A stretch of DNA of 64,000 nucleotides from Virgisporangium aurantiacum (GCF_016863635.1 NZ_BOPG01000022.1:62001-126000); one strand, 5' to 3'; positions 27,839 through 36,680 are shown, counted from the stretch's first letter. Made by a program: numbers and translations. The notes: generated by a model not told the origin, from the letters alone.

Positions 27839-29431
27839 ATGGTCGAGTCCTGGCTCCGTAACCGCGGGTTCGGCACGAAGATCCTGCTATTGAGCGCGAT
27901 CGCCCTCGCCGGGATCGGGATCAGCGCGGTGGTCGGCGTGGTGGCGCAGTCGCGCAGCGAGGAGGGTGCCGACCAGCTCGCCGTCGCGGCCACCCTCACC
28001 CGCGAGGCGCTCGAAGCCGACATGGGGCACGACGCGATCCGCGGCGACGTGCTGCGGGCCCTGCTCGCGGTCCGGTCGGCCACCCCGGACCCGGCCGAGA
28101 TCACGGAGATCAACCAGGACCTCGCCGACCACTCCGCCACCATGCGCGACAAGCTGACCGACCTGGCCAACCCGCCGGCGCCCGCGTCGGTACGGGCGGC
28201 GACCGCGACCGTGCGCCCGCTCGTCGACCGGTACATCGAGCGGGCCACCGCCGTGGTGAAGTCCGCGATCAGCGGCGCCGGCACGGCCGGGTACGCCGAC
28301 TTCTCGACGTCGTTCACCGAGGTCGAGGACAACCTGCCGGCCGTGGGTGACGCGCTGGAGGCGCACGCCGCCGACCTGGCCGGCGCCGTGGGCGAGCAGC
28401 GCCGCAGCACGGAACGGCTGCTGCTGCTCACCGCCGTGCTCGCCGGTGGGCTGTTCGCCGTCACCGGCTGGCTGATCGCGCGCAGCGTGGTGCGGACGCT
28501 GCGCCAGGTCTCCGGCGTGCTCGACGGCCTCGCCGCCGGCGACCTGACCCGCACCGCCGACGCCACCGGCCGCGACGAGATGGGCGTGATGGCCCAGGCC
28601 CTGAACGCGGCGATCGCCAGCGTCCGCGGGACGCTCAACGCGGTCACCGGATCGGCCGACACGGTGGCCACCTCGGCGGGCGACATGGCCCGCTCCACCG
28701 GGAACATCGCCGCCTCGGCCCACGACGTCAGCGAACGCGCCGCCGCCGCGGCCGACGCGGCCGACGCGATCGCCCGCAACATCAGCACCACCGCCGCCGG
28801 CGGCACCGAGATGGGCACCTCGATCGAGGAGATCGCCCGCAACGCCGCCGAGGCCGTGCGGGTGGTCAACGAGGCGGTCACGATGGCCACCCGGGCCAAC
28901 GGGATCATGACGGAGCTGGGCGCGTCGTCGGGCGAGATCAGCACGGTGGTCAAGCTCATCACGACGATCGCCGAGCAGACCAACCTGCTCGCGCTCAACG
29001 CGACCATCGAGGCCGCCCGGGCCGGCGACGCCGGCAAGGGGTTCGCCGTGGTCGCGTCCGAGGTCAAGGACCTGGCCCAGGAGACCGCCCGGGCCACCGA
29101 CGAGATCGCCCGCCGGGTCACCGCCATCCAGGACGGCACCAGCGGCGCGGTGACCGCGATCGGCGAGATGACCACGGTGATCGAACGGATCAACGAGTTC
29201 CAGACGCTGATCGCCGCCGCCGTCGAGCAGCAGAGCGCCACCACCTCGGAGATGAACCGCAACATCCACGAGGCCGTCACCCGCAGCGGCGAGATCTCCG
29301 AGACGATCTCGGCCATCGCCGGTTCCGCCCGGGCCAGCTCCGGCGACGCCGCGACCTCACAGGACACCGTCGGCACGCTGTCGACGCTGGCCGCGGACCT
29401 GTGCGGGCAGGTCGGCCGGTTCCGGCTCTGA
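27839..29431 (+). CDS. Methyl-accepting chemotaxis protein
   Basis: 530 aa. N-terminal membrane helix ([22 protein letters not shown], about 14-35), a four-helix-bundle extracellular sensor to about 195, second helix ([20 protein letters not shown]), a HAMP domain ([18 protein letters not shown]) and a long signalling coiled coil. The hairpin tip [19 protein letters not shown] is conserved for CheA/CheW contact. Ligand is unknown; no che genes are in the window, so it would join a remote chemosensory array. ATG 27839 is divergent from rocD by 161 bases. Confidence 0.92.
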   Translation: MVESWLRNRGFGTKILLLSAIALAGIGISAVVGVVAQSRSEEGADQLAVAATLTREALEADMGHDAIRGDVLRALLAVRSATPDPAEITEINQDLADHSATMRDKLTDLANPPAPASVRAATATVRPLVDRYIERATAVVKSAISGAGTAGYADFSTSFTEVEDNLPAVGDALEAHAADLAGAVGEQRRSTERLLLLTAVLAGGLFAVTGWLIARSVVRTLRQVSGVLDGLAAGDLTRTADATGRDEMGVMAQALNAAIASVRGTLNAVTGSADTVATSAGDMARSTGNIAASAHDVSERAAAAADAADAIARNISTTAAGGTEMGTSIEEIARNAAEAVRVVNEAVTMATRANGIMTELGASSGEISTVVKLITTIAEQTNLLALNATIEAARAGDAGKGFAVVASEVKDLAQETARATDEIARRVTAIQDGTSGAVTAIGEMTTVIERINEFQTLIAAAVEQQSATTSEMNRNIHEAVTRSGEISETISAIAGSARASSGDAATSQDTVGTLSTLAADLCGQVGRFRL

Positions 29432-29515
29432 ACGGTATTCGGGCCGTGTTTTCGGGGCGGCGACGGGGTATCACCCTCAGATCCGCCGCCTCACCGACGA
29501 GAGGGCCTGACCGCG

Positions 29516-30109
29516 ATGCCGCTGCCGGAGGACAAGCAACCGTTGATCGCCACCCTGAAACGGGTGGCGTACCAGCTCAAGCAGCTGGGGGTGCCCTTCG
29601 CCCTGGCCGGGAGTTTCGCCGTGTACGCCCGCGGCGGCCAGCCGTGCGACCACGACGTCGACTTCATCATCCGGGCCGAGGACGCCGAGAAGATCCTCAC
29701 CGGGCTGGTCGAGGCCGGGTTCCGCGCCGAGGTGCCGCCGGAGGGCTGGCTGGTCAAGGTGTACGAGGACGACCGGCTGGTCGACCTGATCTACACGCCC
29801 GTGCAGCGCCCGGTGACCGAGGAGACGCTCGCCGACGTCGACGTCCTCTCGGTGAACGCCGTACACATGCCGGTGCTCTCCGCGACCGAGTTGATGATTC
29901 ACAAGATGCTGACCTGGTCGACGCACTACTGTGACTTCGCCCGGGGGCTGCCGGTGGCCCGGTCGCTGCGCGAGCAGATCGACTGGGCCCGCGTGCGGCG
30001 CGAGACGGCGCACTCCCCGTTCGCGCGCGCGTTCCTCGTGCTGCTGGACGGGCTCGACGTCATCTCCCTGGCCGACCTGGCCGCGCCGTTGGAAAGGGTG
30101 GCGTCATGA
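29516..30109 (+). CDS. Nucleotidyltransferase-fold protein
   Basis: 197 aa. FALAGSFAVYARGGQPCDHDVDFII matches the GS..(10-15)..DxD pattern of minimal nucleotidyltransferases (as in the Nucleotidyltransferase_5/AbiEii-like group), with a helical C-terminus. It could adenylylate or otherwise modify a protein or small substrate. The stop overlaps the next gene by four bases, forming a trio with BON and phosphoesterase genes. No HEPN toxin partner is adjacent. Confidence 0.75.
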   Translation: MPLPEDKQPLIATLKRVAYQLKQLGVPFALAGSFAVYARGGQPCDHDVDFIIRAEDAEKILTGLVEAGFRAEVPPEGWLVKVYEDDRLVDLIYTPVQRPVTEETLADVDVLSVNAVHMPVLSATELMIHKMLTWSTHYCDFARGLPVARSLREQIDWARVRRETAHSPFARAFLVLLDGLDVISLADLAAPLERVAS

Positions 30110-30345
30110 ACGAGTACACCGAGGGCGACATCCAGCACGTGCTGGCCGAAGACCCGCGCATCGCCGAGCAGGGCATCCGCGCCGTCCGCGTCGACGACGG
30201 GGTGGTGCTGGTCGGCGACGTGGAGAGCCCCGACCGGTGCGCCCAGATCGAGGCCGTGCTGCACGAGACGTTCCCCGACCTGACGGTGCGGTGCGACCTG
30301 GCCGTCACCCGGGTCAACGCACCGCAGGAGGTCGAAGCAATATGA
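30106..30345 (+). CDS. BON-domain protein
   Basis: 79 aa, a single BON-like domain without signal peptide: residues such as GIRAVRVDDGVVLVGDVESPDR fit the core beta-alpha-beta with the conserved Gly. BON domains usually bind lipids or membranes, but this one would be cytoplasmic. It starts inside the nucleotidyltransferase stop (ATGA) and its own stop overlaps the next start, so three proteins are made together. Confidence 0.72.
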   Translation: MNEYTEGDIQHVLAEDPRIAEQGIRAVRVDDGVVLVGDVESPDRCAQIEAVLHETFPDLTVRCDLAVTRVNAPQEVEAI

Positions 30346-31076
30346 CGGGCGTCCGCATCGCCGCCGTGGGAGACGTGCACCTGGACGAGGACGTGCTCGG
30401 CCGGTACCGGCCGGCGCTGGAGCAACTCGGCGAGAAGGCCGACGTGCTGCTGCTCGCCGGCGACCTCACCCGCCACGGGACGGCCGACGAGGCGCGCTGC
30501 GTGGCGGCGGAGTTCGGTGGACTGGCGGTGCCCGTCATCGCCGTGCTCGGCAACCACGACTACAACTCCGACGAGCAGGACGCCGTCACGAAGGTGCTCG
30601 AGGATGCCGGCATCACAGTGCTGGAGAAGTCGTCGACCGTGCTCGACGTGCGCGGGGTGCGGCTCGGCGTCGCCGGGGTGAAGGGCTTCGGCGGCGGCTT
30701 CGCCGGCCGGTGCACCAGCGAGTTCGGCGAGCCCGAGAACAAGGCGTACGCCCGGCACGGCCGCGACGCCGCCGACGCGCTGGCGCGGGTGCTACAGGAG
30801 CTCGACTGCGACCTGCGGGTGGCCCTGACCCACTACTCGCCCGTTCCGGAGACGCTCGTCGGCGAGCCGCTGGAGATCTACCCGTTCCTCGGCTCGTACC
30901 TGCTGGCGCAGGCGATCGACTCGGCGCCGACGGCGCTCGCCCTGCACGGGCACGCCCACGCGGGCAGCGAACGCGGCACCACGCCCGGCGGCGTGAAGGT
31001 GCGCAACGTGGCGCACCCGGTGATCAAGCAGGCGTACAGCGTCTACGAACTGGAGCCCGCGGCGCTGGCCGTGTAA
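30342..31076 (+). CDS. Calcineurin-like metallophosphoesterase
   Basis: 244 aa with all metallophosphoesterase blocks: GDVHL (start), LAGDLTRHG, LGNHDYN, a His in ALTHYSP and HGHAHAG near the end. The two-metal site would cleave a phosphoester; substrate may be a nucleotide, phospholipid or phosphoprotein. ATG 30342 overlaps the BON gene stop. Pairing with a nucleotidyltransferase suggests addition and removal of a nucleotide group on one target, which is an inference. Confidence 0.88.
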   Translation: MTGVRIAAVGDVHLDEDVLGRYRPALEQLGEKADVLLLAGDLTRHGTADEARCVAAEFGGLAVPVIAVLGNHDYNSDEQDAVTKVLEDAGITVLEKSSTVLDVRGVRLGVAGVKGFGGGFAGRCTSEFGEPENKAYARHGRDAADALARVLQELDCDLRVALTHYSPVPETLVGEPLEIYPFLGSYLLAQAIDSAPTALALHGHAHAGSERGTTPGGVKVRNVAHPVIKQAYSVYELEPAALAV

Positions 31077-31094
31077 CGCGGGCCCGTCCGCCTT

Positions 31095-31117
31095 CCAAGT
31101 ACGGTAAATCTACTTGG
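31095..31117. promoter_or_regulatory. Palindrome over the ribosome-site region of the ECF sigma gene
   Basis: CCAAGTA-(9)-TACTTGG; arms extend to ten bases with one mismatch (CTTCCAAGTA/TACTTGGGAG). The right arm overlaps the purine-rich GGGAGGCGGA. It may be an operator or an mRNA hairpin; the annotated ATG at 31151 lies 33 bases beyond it. Confidence 0.5.
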
Positions 31118-31150
31118 GAGGCGGACATCGATCCTTCGACGGTTCCCCGC

Positions 31151-31687
31151 ATGGGCCGCGATCCGGCCCTGTTCGAGCGCTTCTACGAGGCGCATTTCGA
31201 CACCGTGCTGCGGTACGTCACGCGCCGGTGCACCGATCCCTACACGGCGGCCGACCTGACCGCCGACGTGTTCGTGGCGGCGATCGAGGCCGCGCACACC
31301 TACCGTCCCGAGCGGGGCGCGCCGATCGCGTGGCTGTACGGGATCGCGGCGAACGTCGTCGCCGGGCACCGGCGCCGTACGGCCCGGGAGTCGCTGATGT
31401 CGCGCCGGGTCGGCGGCCGGCGTCTGCTCGACGACGCCGACATCGCCGCGTTCGAGGCCCGGATCGACGCCGAACGCGCGGCCCGCGAGGTCCTCGCCCG
31501 GATGGCCGAGCTGCCGGACCGGCTGCGCGCGGTGCTCGAACTGGTCGCGGTCGACGGGCTGACCGTCGAGGCGGCGGCGCAGGCGCTCGGCATCCGGGCG
31601 GCGACCGCGCGCGTCCGCTTGCACCGGGCCCGGAAGCAGGTCCGCGACAACCCCTCCCCCGTTCTCGCATTGGAGTCCCGGCCATGA
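31151..31687 (+). CDS. ECF RNA polymerase sigma factor
   Basis: 178 aa. Region 2 (FERFYEAHFDTVLRYVTRRC.., YTAADLTADVFVAA) and region 4 (LRAVLELVAVDGLTVEAAAQ followed by the HTH ALGIRAATARVRLHRARKQ) are clear. ATG 31151 is the only usable in-frame start after the purine-rich stretch at 31116, although spacing is too long for a normal ribosome site, so the mRNA may be initiated differently. The stop overlaps the next membrane protein gene (ATGA), typical of sigma plus anti-sigma pairs. Confidence 0.87.
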   Translation: MGRDPALFERFYEAHFDTVLRYVTRRCTDPYTAADLTADVFVAAIEAAHTYRPERGAPIAWLYGIAANVVAGHRRRTARESLMSRRVGGRRLLDDADIAAFEARIDAERAAREVLARMAELPDRLRAVLELVAVDGLTVEAAAQALGIRAATARVRLHRARKQVRDNPSPVLALESRP

Positions 31688-32238
31688 TCGATTTCAAGGA
31701 ACGGCTGCGCACCGAGCTCGTCGAGTTCGTCGAGGAGCGCCGGCCCGAGCGGACGCCGCGCCGGCACCGGGCGCGATGGCTGGCTGTGCCGGCCGGCGTG
31801 ACGGCGGCCGCGGTGGTCGCGGCGCTCGCCGTCGGGCCGCCGCGGCCGGAGCGGACCGTGCCGACCCCCATGGTGATCAACGAGGTCGGCTACAGCATCG
31901 AGCTCAAGCCCGACGGCATCGTCGAGATCACCCTGGTGGACCCCGCGGGCGCAAAGGCGCTGGAGCGCAGGCTCAACGAGCTGGGCATCCGCGCGGTGGT
32001 GCTGATCAGCTCCGCCGACTGCACGGAGCCCAAGCCGGAGCCGATCGTCACCCCGGAGCCCCTGATCGCGGGGTTCGGCACCGGGAAGTACGCGTTGCGC
32101 ATCCGGACGTCGGTCATCCCCGCCGACGCCCACCTGCTGATCGTCTACGCGGCCGAGGACGACCAGTATCCGAACGAGGGCCCGGCGACAACCATGTTGG
32201 CTGCCGTGAAGACCGCGCCGACGTGCTACAGCCCGTAG
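31684..32238 (+). CDS. Membrane protein paired with the ECF sigma factor
   Basis: 184 aa: a basic cytoplasmic N-terminus (residues 1-35), one membrane helix (WLAVPAGVTAAAVVAALAV), and an exported domain of about 125 aa containing two Cys (DCTEPKPEP and the C-terminal TCYSP) that could form a disulfide. The position and overlap with the sigma gene suggest a regulatory, anti-sigma-like role, but there is no HxxxCxxC zinc motif. Not assigned to a known family. Confidence 0.7.
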   Translation: MIDFKERLRTELVEFVEERRPERTPRRHRARWLAVPAGVTAAAVVAALAVGPPRPERTVPTPMVINEVGYSIELKPDGIVEITLVDPAGAKALERRLNELGIRAVVLISSADCTEPKPEPIVTPEPLIAGFGTGKYALRIRTSVIPADAHLLIVYAAEDDQYPNEGPATTMLAAVKTAPTCYSP

Positions 32239-32247
32239 CATCAGGCC

Positions 32248-32388
32248 ATGTTGAAGAAGTTGGCTGGCCTGGCCGGGGTCACCGCGCTGCTCGCACTCGT
32301 ACTCGCGTGCAGCATCGGTGGCGGCGACGATGACGACGATGACGATGACGACTTCGCGCCGGTCACCTCCGTGGTGAGCCTGCGCTAG
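32248..32388 (+). CDS. 46-aa Asp-rich lipoprotein
   Basis: A short frame from ATG 32248 encodes MLKKLAGLAG.., a hydrophobic segment ending in lipobox LVLAC (Cys21), then SIGGG, nine consecutive Asp, and a short tail ending SLR. It would be a surface-anchored peptide with a strongly acidic patch, possibly binding calcium or another cation. It follows the sigma-linked membrane protein by nine bases, so probably belongs to the same transcript. The Asp run is encoded by imperfect GAC/GAT triplets and may vary in length. Confidence 0.65.
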   Translation: MLKKLAGLAGVTALLALVLACSIGGGDDDDDDDDDFAPVTSVVSLR

Positions 32389-32395
32389 AACCGCC

Positions 32396-32413
32396 CGCCG
32401 CGCCGGTGCGGCG
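32396..32413. terminator. Small hairpin between convergent genes
   Basis: CGCCGC-GCCGGT-GCGGCG, a 6-bp perfect stem, lies between the lipoprotein stop (32388) and the pseudo-receiver stop (32418). Short but correctly placed. Confidence 0.4.
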
Positions 32414-32417
32414 TCGC

Positions 32418-32750
32418 TCAGGCGGCGCTGAATCGGCGGGGCGCGTTTCCGCTGTAGGCACGCAGCTGGTCGCCCACCAGGTCGGGACAGTTCTCCCGCA
32501 CGAACGCGTCGGCGCCGGCTTCGAGGAGGCCGACGATCTCGGCCACCGGCGCGTCGTGGTCGACGAGCGCCAGGATCGGCGTGTCGGGGTACTCGGCGCG
32601 GGTGCGGCGCACGCGCCCCCGGTCGGGCCGGACGAGAACGATCGCGTCGACCCAGCGGTCGTCGGTACGCATCCGCCACTGCCGGGGCAGCACGCCCGCC
32701 AGCTCCGCGGCCACTTCTGGATTACCGTCCACCGTAACGATCCTGGTCAT
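32418..32750 (-). CDS. Degenerate receiver-like protein
   Basis: 110 aa from ATG 32750. The CheY-like alternation is visible (RIVTVDGNPEVAAELAG, AIVLVRPDRG, PILALVDHDAPVAEIVGLLE, AGADAFVREN), but the position of the phosphorylated Asp at the end of beta-3 reads LVRP, so it probably cannot be phosphorylated. It ends shortly after the receiver fold with no output domain. It sits beside a complete two-component system and might modulate it or act as a stand-alone interaction module. Confidence 0.65.
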   Translation of the reverse strand: MTRIVTVDGNPEVAAELAGVLPRQWRMRTDDRWVDAIVLVRPDRGRVRRTRAEYPDTPILALVDHDAPVAEIVGLLEAGADAFVRENCPDLVGDQLRAYSGNAPRRFSAA

Positions 32751-32849
32751 GCGATCGCTCCGCTTCGCTCCGCGATGCATTCCCGCGGGGCTCTGTTAAT
32801 GATTCGCTCGCTGCGCTCGCTCATGGACTATTTTTCGCAGTTGAACCTG

Positions 32850-32874
32850 TGACAGGGCTGGGAGCGCTCTGTCA
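32850..32874 (-). terminator. Terminator hairpin at the sensor kinase stop
   Basis: On the minus strand TGACAGAGCGCT..AGCCCTGTCA forms a hairpin (outer pairs TGACAG/CTGTCA) that includes the kinase stop codon and is followed by an A-rich stretch near 32830. It fits the end of the two-component operon. Confidence 0.5.
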
Positions 32875-34410
32875 GCTCGCTTCCGGTTGTGTGGAGATCG
32901 CGTGCGCGACCTTCTCGGGCTCGACCTCGCCCACCGGAACGAACAGCGGCAACCGTACGACGAACCGCGCGCCGGCGCCCAGCGCCGTCTCCAACCGGAT
33001 CGTGCCGCCGTGCGCGGCCACCAGCGCGTGGACGATCGACAGGCCGAGGCCGCTGCCCTTGTGCGCCCCGCCCTGCGGGATGGCGGCGCGGGTGCGCGAC
33101 TGGTCGGGCCGGAAGAACCGCTCGAACACGCGGACGGCGTCGTCGGGTGCGAGGCCGGGGCCGGAGTCGGCCACCGACAGGATGACCTCACCCTGCACGC
33201 CCCGTCCGGTGACGGTCTCCACGGTGACGGTGACCGGCGTGCCCGCCGGCGTGTGCTGGACGGCGTTGTTGAGCAGGTTCCCGATCACCTGCCGCAGCTG
33301 CAGCTCGTCGCCGACGACAACCGGTGGCCGGTCGGCGGCCGGCACCAGCCGGATCGGGTGGTCGTCCTGCGTGGCGGTGGTGTCGTGGACGGCGTCGGCG
33401 GCCAGCGACAGCAGGTCGACCGGAACCGCCTGGATGGGGCGGTGCTGGTCGAGACGGGCCAGCAGGAGCAGGTCCTCCACCAGCGCGCTCATCCGGGTGG
33501 CGTGGTGCTCGATGCGGCTGATGACGTGCGCGGGCTCGCCGCCGCCCTGGCGGTACAGCTCGGCGAAGCCGCGGATCGCGGTGAGCGGGGTGCGCAGCTC
33601 GTGGCTGGCGTCGGCGGCGAACCGGCGCATCCGGGCCTCCGACGCGCGGGCCTCGGCCTCGGACCGTTCCCGGGCCCGGAAGGCGTACTCGATCTCGCCG
33701 AGCATCGCGTTGAAGGCGGCCGCCAGCCGCCCGACCTCCGTGTCGGGATGACTGGTCGGCACGCGGCGGCTCAGGTCGCCGGCGGCGATCTCGCGCGCGG
33801 TGCGCTCCACCTGGAGCAGCCGCCGCAGGCTCGCCCGCACCATCGCGTACCCCACGATGGCCAGCACCGCCAGGACCATCGCACCGACGACGACGTGCAC
33901 CGTGGCGAGCTTGCCGACCGTGCTGGAGACCTCGTCGAGCAGGATGGCGACGATCACCGAGCCGGAATCGTCGGGCAACGGGGTGACCAGCACCCGCCAC
34001 TGCGGGCCGCGCCGGCTCACCGACGAGGTGCTGAACGGTTTCCCGGCCACCTTGTGCGCGTACTCGATGGTGACCTGGGGCAGGCGCGGTTCGCTCTGCT
34101 GGGTGTCGTCGGTGAAGAGGAAGCCGCTGCCGCCGCCCTGCCGGTTGACCTCGGCCACGGCGAGAGCCGACCAGCCCACCGGCAGGCTCAGGTAGTTCCG
34201 CAGCATGTCCTGGCTCTGGTGCAGTTCCAGCATCATCTGCGTGGCCTGGCCCAGCTGGACATCGACCCGCTGCACGAGGAACCCGCGCAGCGCGTAGGTG
34301 CCGGCCGCGCCGCTCGCACCCAGCGCCATGGTCACCAGCACCAGCACCGATGTGACGAGAGTGACCCGCAGCGGCACCCGGTCGGGCAGGGCGCGCAGCG
34401 AGGTGATCAT
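32872..34410 (-). CDS. Sensor histidine kinase
   Basis: 512 aa membrane kinase. Helix 1 (VTLVTSVLVLVTMALGASGAAGTYAL), an extracellular sensor of about 130 aa, helix 2 (VVVGAMVLAVLAIVGYAMV), HAMP, then the H-box ASHELRTPLTAIRG (His270), the N box NLLNNAVQHTP, and G boxes DSGPGLAPDD and GSGLGLSIVHALV. ATG 34410 overlaps the response regulator stop (ATGA). The architecture resembles actinobacterial TcrY/CseC-type kinases of envelope sensing. Signal unknown. Confidence 0.92.
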   Translation of the reverse strand: MITSLRALPDRVPLRVTLVTSVLVLVTMALGASGAAGTYALRGFLVQRVDVQLGQATQMMLELHQSQDMLRNYLSLPVGWSALAVAEVNRQGGGSGFLFTDDTQQSEPRLPQVTIEYAHKVAGKPFSTSSVSRRGPQWRVLVTPLPDDSGSVIVAILLDEVSSTVGKLATVHVVVGAMVLAVLAIVGYAMVRASLRRLLQVERTAREIAAGDLSRRVPTSHPDTEVGRLAAAFNAMLGEIEYAFRARERSEAEARASEARMRRFAADASHELRTPLTAIRGFAELYRQGGGEPAHVISRIEHHATRMSALVEDLLLLARLDQHRPIQAVPVDLLSLAADAVHDTTATQDDHPIRLVPAADRPPVVVGDELQLRQVIGNLLNNAVQHTPAGTPVTVTVETVTGRGVQGEVILSVADSGPGLAPDDAVRVFERFFRPDQSRTRAAIPQGGAHKGSGLGLSIVHALVAAHGGTIRLETALGAGARFVVRLPLFVPVGEVEPEKVAHAISTQPEAS

Positions 34411-35147
34411 CGCCGGGGCTGCCGCATGGTGTAGCCGACTCCGCGGAGCGTGTGAATGAGCCGGGGCTCGGTGGTGTCGACCTTCTTGCGGAGATAGGAA
34501 ACGTAGGACTCGACCACGCCGCCGTCGCCGCCGAAGTCGTAGCGCCACACGTGGTCGAGAATCTGGGCCTTCGACAGCACCCGGTTCGCGTTCTCCATGA
34601 GGTAGCGCAGCAACTTGAACTCGGTGGGCGACAGCGAGACCGCCCGGCCGGCCTTCCACACCTCGTGCGTGTCGGCGTCGAGCTCGATGTCGGCGAACGT
34701 GATCCGGGCCCCGCGCGCCTCGCCGCTGGCCCGCTCGTCGACCCGGCGGAGCACCGCCTGGATGCGCGCGATCACCTCGGCGAGGCTGAACGGCTTGGTG
34801 ACGTAGTCGTCGCCGCCCAGCGTGAGACCGTGGATCTTGTCTTCGGTGGTGTCGCGGGCGGTGAGGAACAGCACCGGCGTGCGGGTGTTCTCGCCGCGCA
34901 GCTTCTTGACGACCTCGAACCCGTCGAGGTCGGGCATCATGACGTCGAGCAGAATCAGCTCGGGACTGAACCTGCGCACCTCGGCCAACGCCTGACGGCC
35001 ACTGGTCGCGCCGGCCACGTCGAAGCCGGCGTAGCGCAGGCTCGCCGAAAGCAGCTCGACGATGTCAGGCTCGTCGTCGACGACGAGCAGGCGCCGGCCG
35101 CTCCCGGTGCCGTCGAGCCGCTGGGCAGCGGCGGTTTCGTTAGTCAT
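34407..35147 (-). CDS. OmpR-family response regulator
   Basis: 246 aa. Receiver domain with acidic pocket VVDDEPD, phosphorylated Asp68 in LILLDVMMP, Thr in LFLTAR and Lys in YVTKPFS; C-terminal winged helix with LSPTEFKLLRYLMENANRVL and VVESYVSYLRKKVD. It binds DNA on phosphorylation by the overlapping kinase. The divergent neighbour 145 bases away is an exported trypsin-like protease, a likely regulon member. Close to mycobacterial TcrX or streptomycete CseB by architecture. Confidence 0.92.
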   Translation of the reverse strand: MTNETAAAQRLDGTGSGRRLLVVDDEPDIVELLSASLRYAGFDVAGATSGRQALAEVRRFSPELILLDVMMPDLDGFEVVKKLRGENTRTPVLFLTARDTTEDKIHGLTLGGDDYVTKPFSLAEVIARIQAVLRRVDERASGEARGARITFADIELDADTHEVWKAGRAVSLSPTEFKLLRYLMENANRVLSKAQILDHVWRYDFGGDGGVVESYVSYLRKKVDTTEPRLIHTLRGVGYTMRQPRR

Positions 35148-35291
35148 CGGCTACCACCATCCCAACACATATTGCCTTCTCCCTGGCAGCAACCTGGGAA
35201 TTGGCTGTGAAGGAAATCGGACGATCTCTCCACAGCGGACTCTCAGGTAACGCAAAGCGCCCTCCCAAGCTGAGGGTTCACCTTTTACGGC

Positions 35292-36680
35292 ATGACAGAC
35301 CGCGAGCACCCTCAGCCGCCGGATCGCCAGCAGCCCTCCTGGCCCCTGGCCGACGAGACCCAGCGGCGCCCGGAGCGGGACGACCGCCCGGTCACCGACC
35401 AGCCCCACGCCGCACCGGCCGCACAAGCGGGTGCCGCACCGGCGAGCGCCGCACAAGCGGGCGCCGCACCGACAGGCCCCGACTTCGCCGCGCCGCCGTT
35501 CCCGCCCGCCCCGCCGGTGCAGGCCCCACGGCCCCCGCAGGCGCCGCAGGCCATGCCGGCTCAGCACGCCGGGCAGGCGCCGGGCCAGCCGGCCGCTCCC
35601 GCGACCCCGGCCTACGGCTACGCCCAGACCGCCGGCCACGCCCAGCAGGGCCAGCCCGCCGGCCACGCCCAGCCGGGCCAGCCCGCCGGCCACGCTCAGC
35701 CGGGCCAGCACGGCCAGCACGGCCAGTACGGACAGACCGGCCCGGGCGGCCAGCAGGGCCAGTACGGCCACACCGGTCAGTACGGCCAGACCAGCCAGTT
35801 CGCCCGGCCCGGCTACGGCGCCGGTGGCTACCCGGCCTCCGCCACCGGCTACGGGTACCAGGCGTACCAGCAGAGCACCAGCCCGCTGGGGCTGCCGACC
35901 CAGGCCCCGGCCGGGACCGCGCCGCACCAGCGGGGCGGCAAGCGGGCGGCGATCGCCGCCGGTCTGCTCGCGCTCATGCTCGGCAGTGGCGCGGTCGGCG
36001 GCGCCGTCGCCACGCAGTTCGACAATGACAACACCACCGGCGCGGCCGCCAACCGCGCACCGGCGGTCGCCACGGCGCAGACCGGTTCGCTCGCCGACAT
36101 CGTGGCCGCGGTCTCGCCCAGCGTGGTCCAGATCAACGTGACCGCCCGCGCCGGATCCGGCACCGGGTCGGGCGTGATCATCGACTCCAGCGGCACCATC
36201 CTCACCAACGCGCACGTGGTCTCCGGTGCCAGCCGCATCCAGGTGCTGCTGTCGACCGGCAAGACCGTCGAGGCGACGTTGGTCGGTGCCGACACCAACG
36301 CCGACATCGCCGTGATCCAGGTTGACGCGGGCACGCTCACCGCGGCGACCATCGCCGACGAGGGCAGCATCCGCGTCGGCGACACGGTGCTCGCGTTCGG
36401 CAGCCCGCTCGGCCTCGAGGGCAGCGTCAGCGCCGGCATCGTCTCCGCGCTCGACCGCCAGGTCGAGGGCCGCTCGTCGAACCTCGACGGCATGATCCAG
36501 ACCGACGCCGCGATCAACCCGGGCAACTCGGGTGGTCCGCTGGTGAACTCCGCCGGTCAGGTGGTCGGCATCGACACGGCGATCGCCACCACCAGCGAGC
36601 AGGGCGGCAACATCGGCGTGGGCTTCGCGATCCCGATCCAGGACGCCATGAAGGTGGCCAACACCCTGCGGTCACGCTGA
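35292..36680 (+). CDS. Membrane-anchored HtrA-like trypsin-fold protease without PDZ
   Basis: 462 aa. A long Pro/Ala/Gln/Gly-rich cytoplasmic N-terminus (about 215 aa), one membrane helix (AAIAAGLLALMLGSGAVGGAVA), and an extracytoplasmic trypsin domain with the triad His (LTNAHVVSG), Asp (NADIAVIQ) and Ser (NPGNSGGPLV). DegP-type enzymes normally carry a PDZ domain, but this one stops right after the protease fold. It lies divergent to a two-component system and is probably an envelope stress protease. The N-terminus contains a 27-bp tandem repeat. Confidence 0.9.
   Translation: MTDREHPQPPDRQQPSWPLADETQRRPERDDRPVTDQPHAAPAAQAGAAPASAAQAGAAPTGPDFAAPPFPPAPPVQAPRPPQAPQAMPAQHAGQAPGQPAAPATPAYGYAQTAGHAQQGQPAGHAQPGQPAGHAQPGQHGQHGQYGQTGPGGQQGQYGHTGQYGQTSQFARPGYGAGGYPASATGYGYQAYQQSTSPLGLPTQAPAGTAPHQRGGKRAAIAAGLLALMLGSGAVGGAVATQFDNDNTTGAAANRAPAVATAQTGSLADIVAAVSPSVVQINVTARAGSGTGSGVIIDSSGTILTNAHVVSGASRIQVLLSTGKTVEATLVGADTNADIAVIQVDAGTLTAATIADEGSIRVGDTVLAFGSPLGLEGSVSAGIVSALDRQVEGRSSNLDGMIQTDAAINPGNSGGPLVNSAGQVVGIDTAIATTSEQGGNIGVGFAIPIQDAMKVANTLRSR
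35631..35711 (+). repeat. Three 27-bp tandem repeats in the protease gene
   Basis: Units at 35631-35657, 35658-35684 and 35685-35711 differ by one to two bases and encode the 9-aa unit AGHAQPGQP. They lie in the disordered N-terminal region; in-frame copy-number change would alter its length without breaking the protein. Confidence 0.85.
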
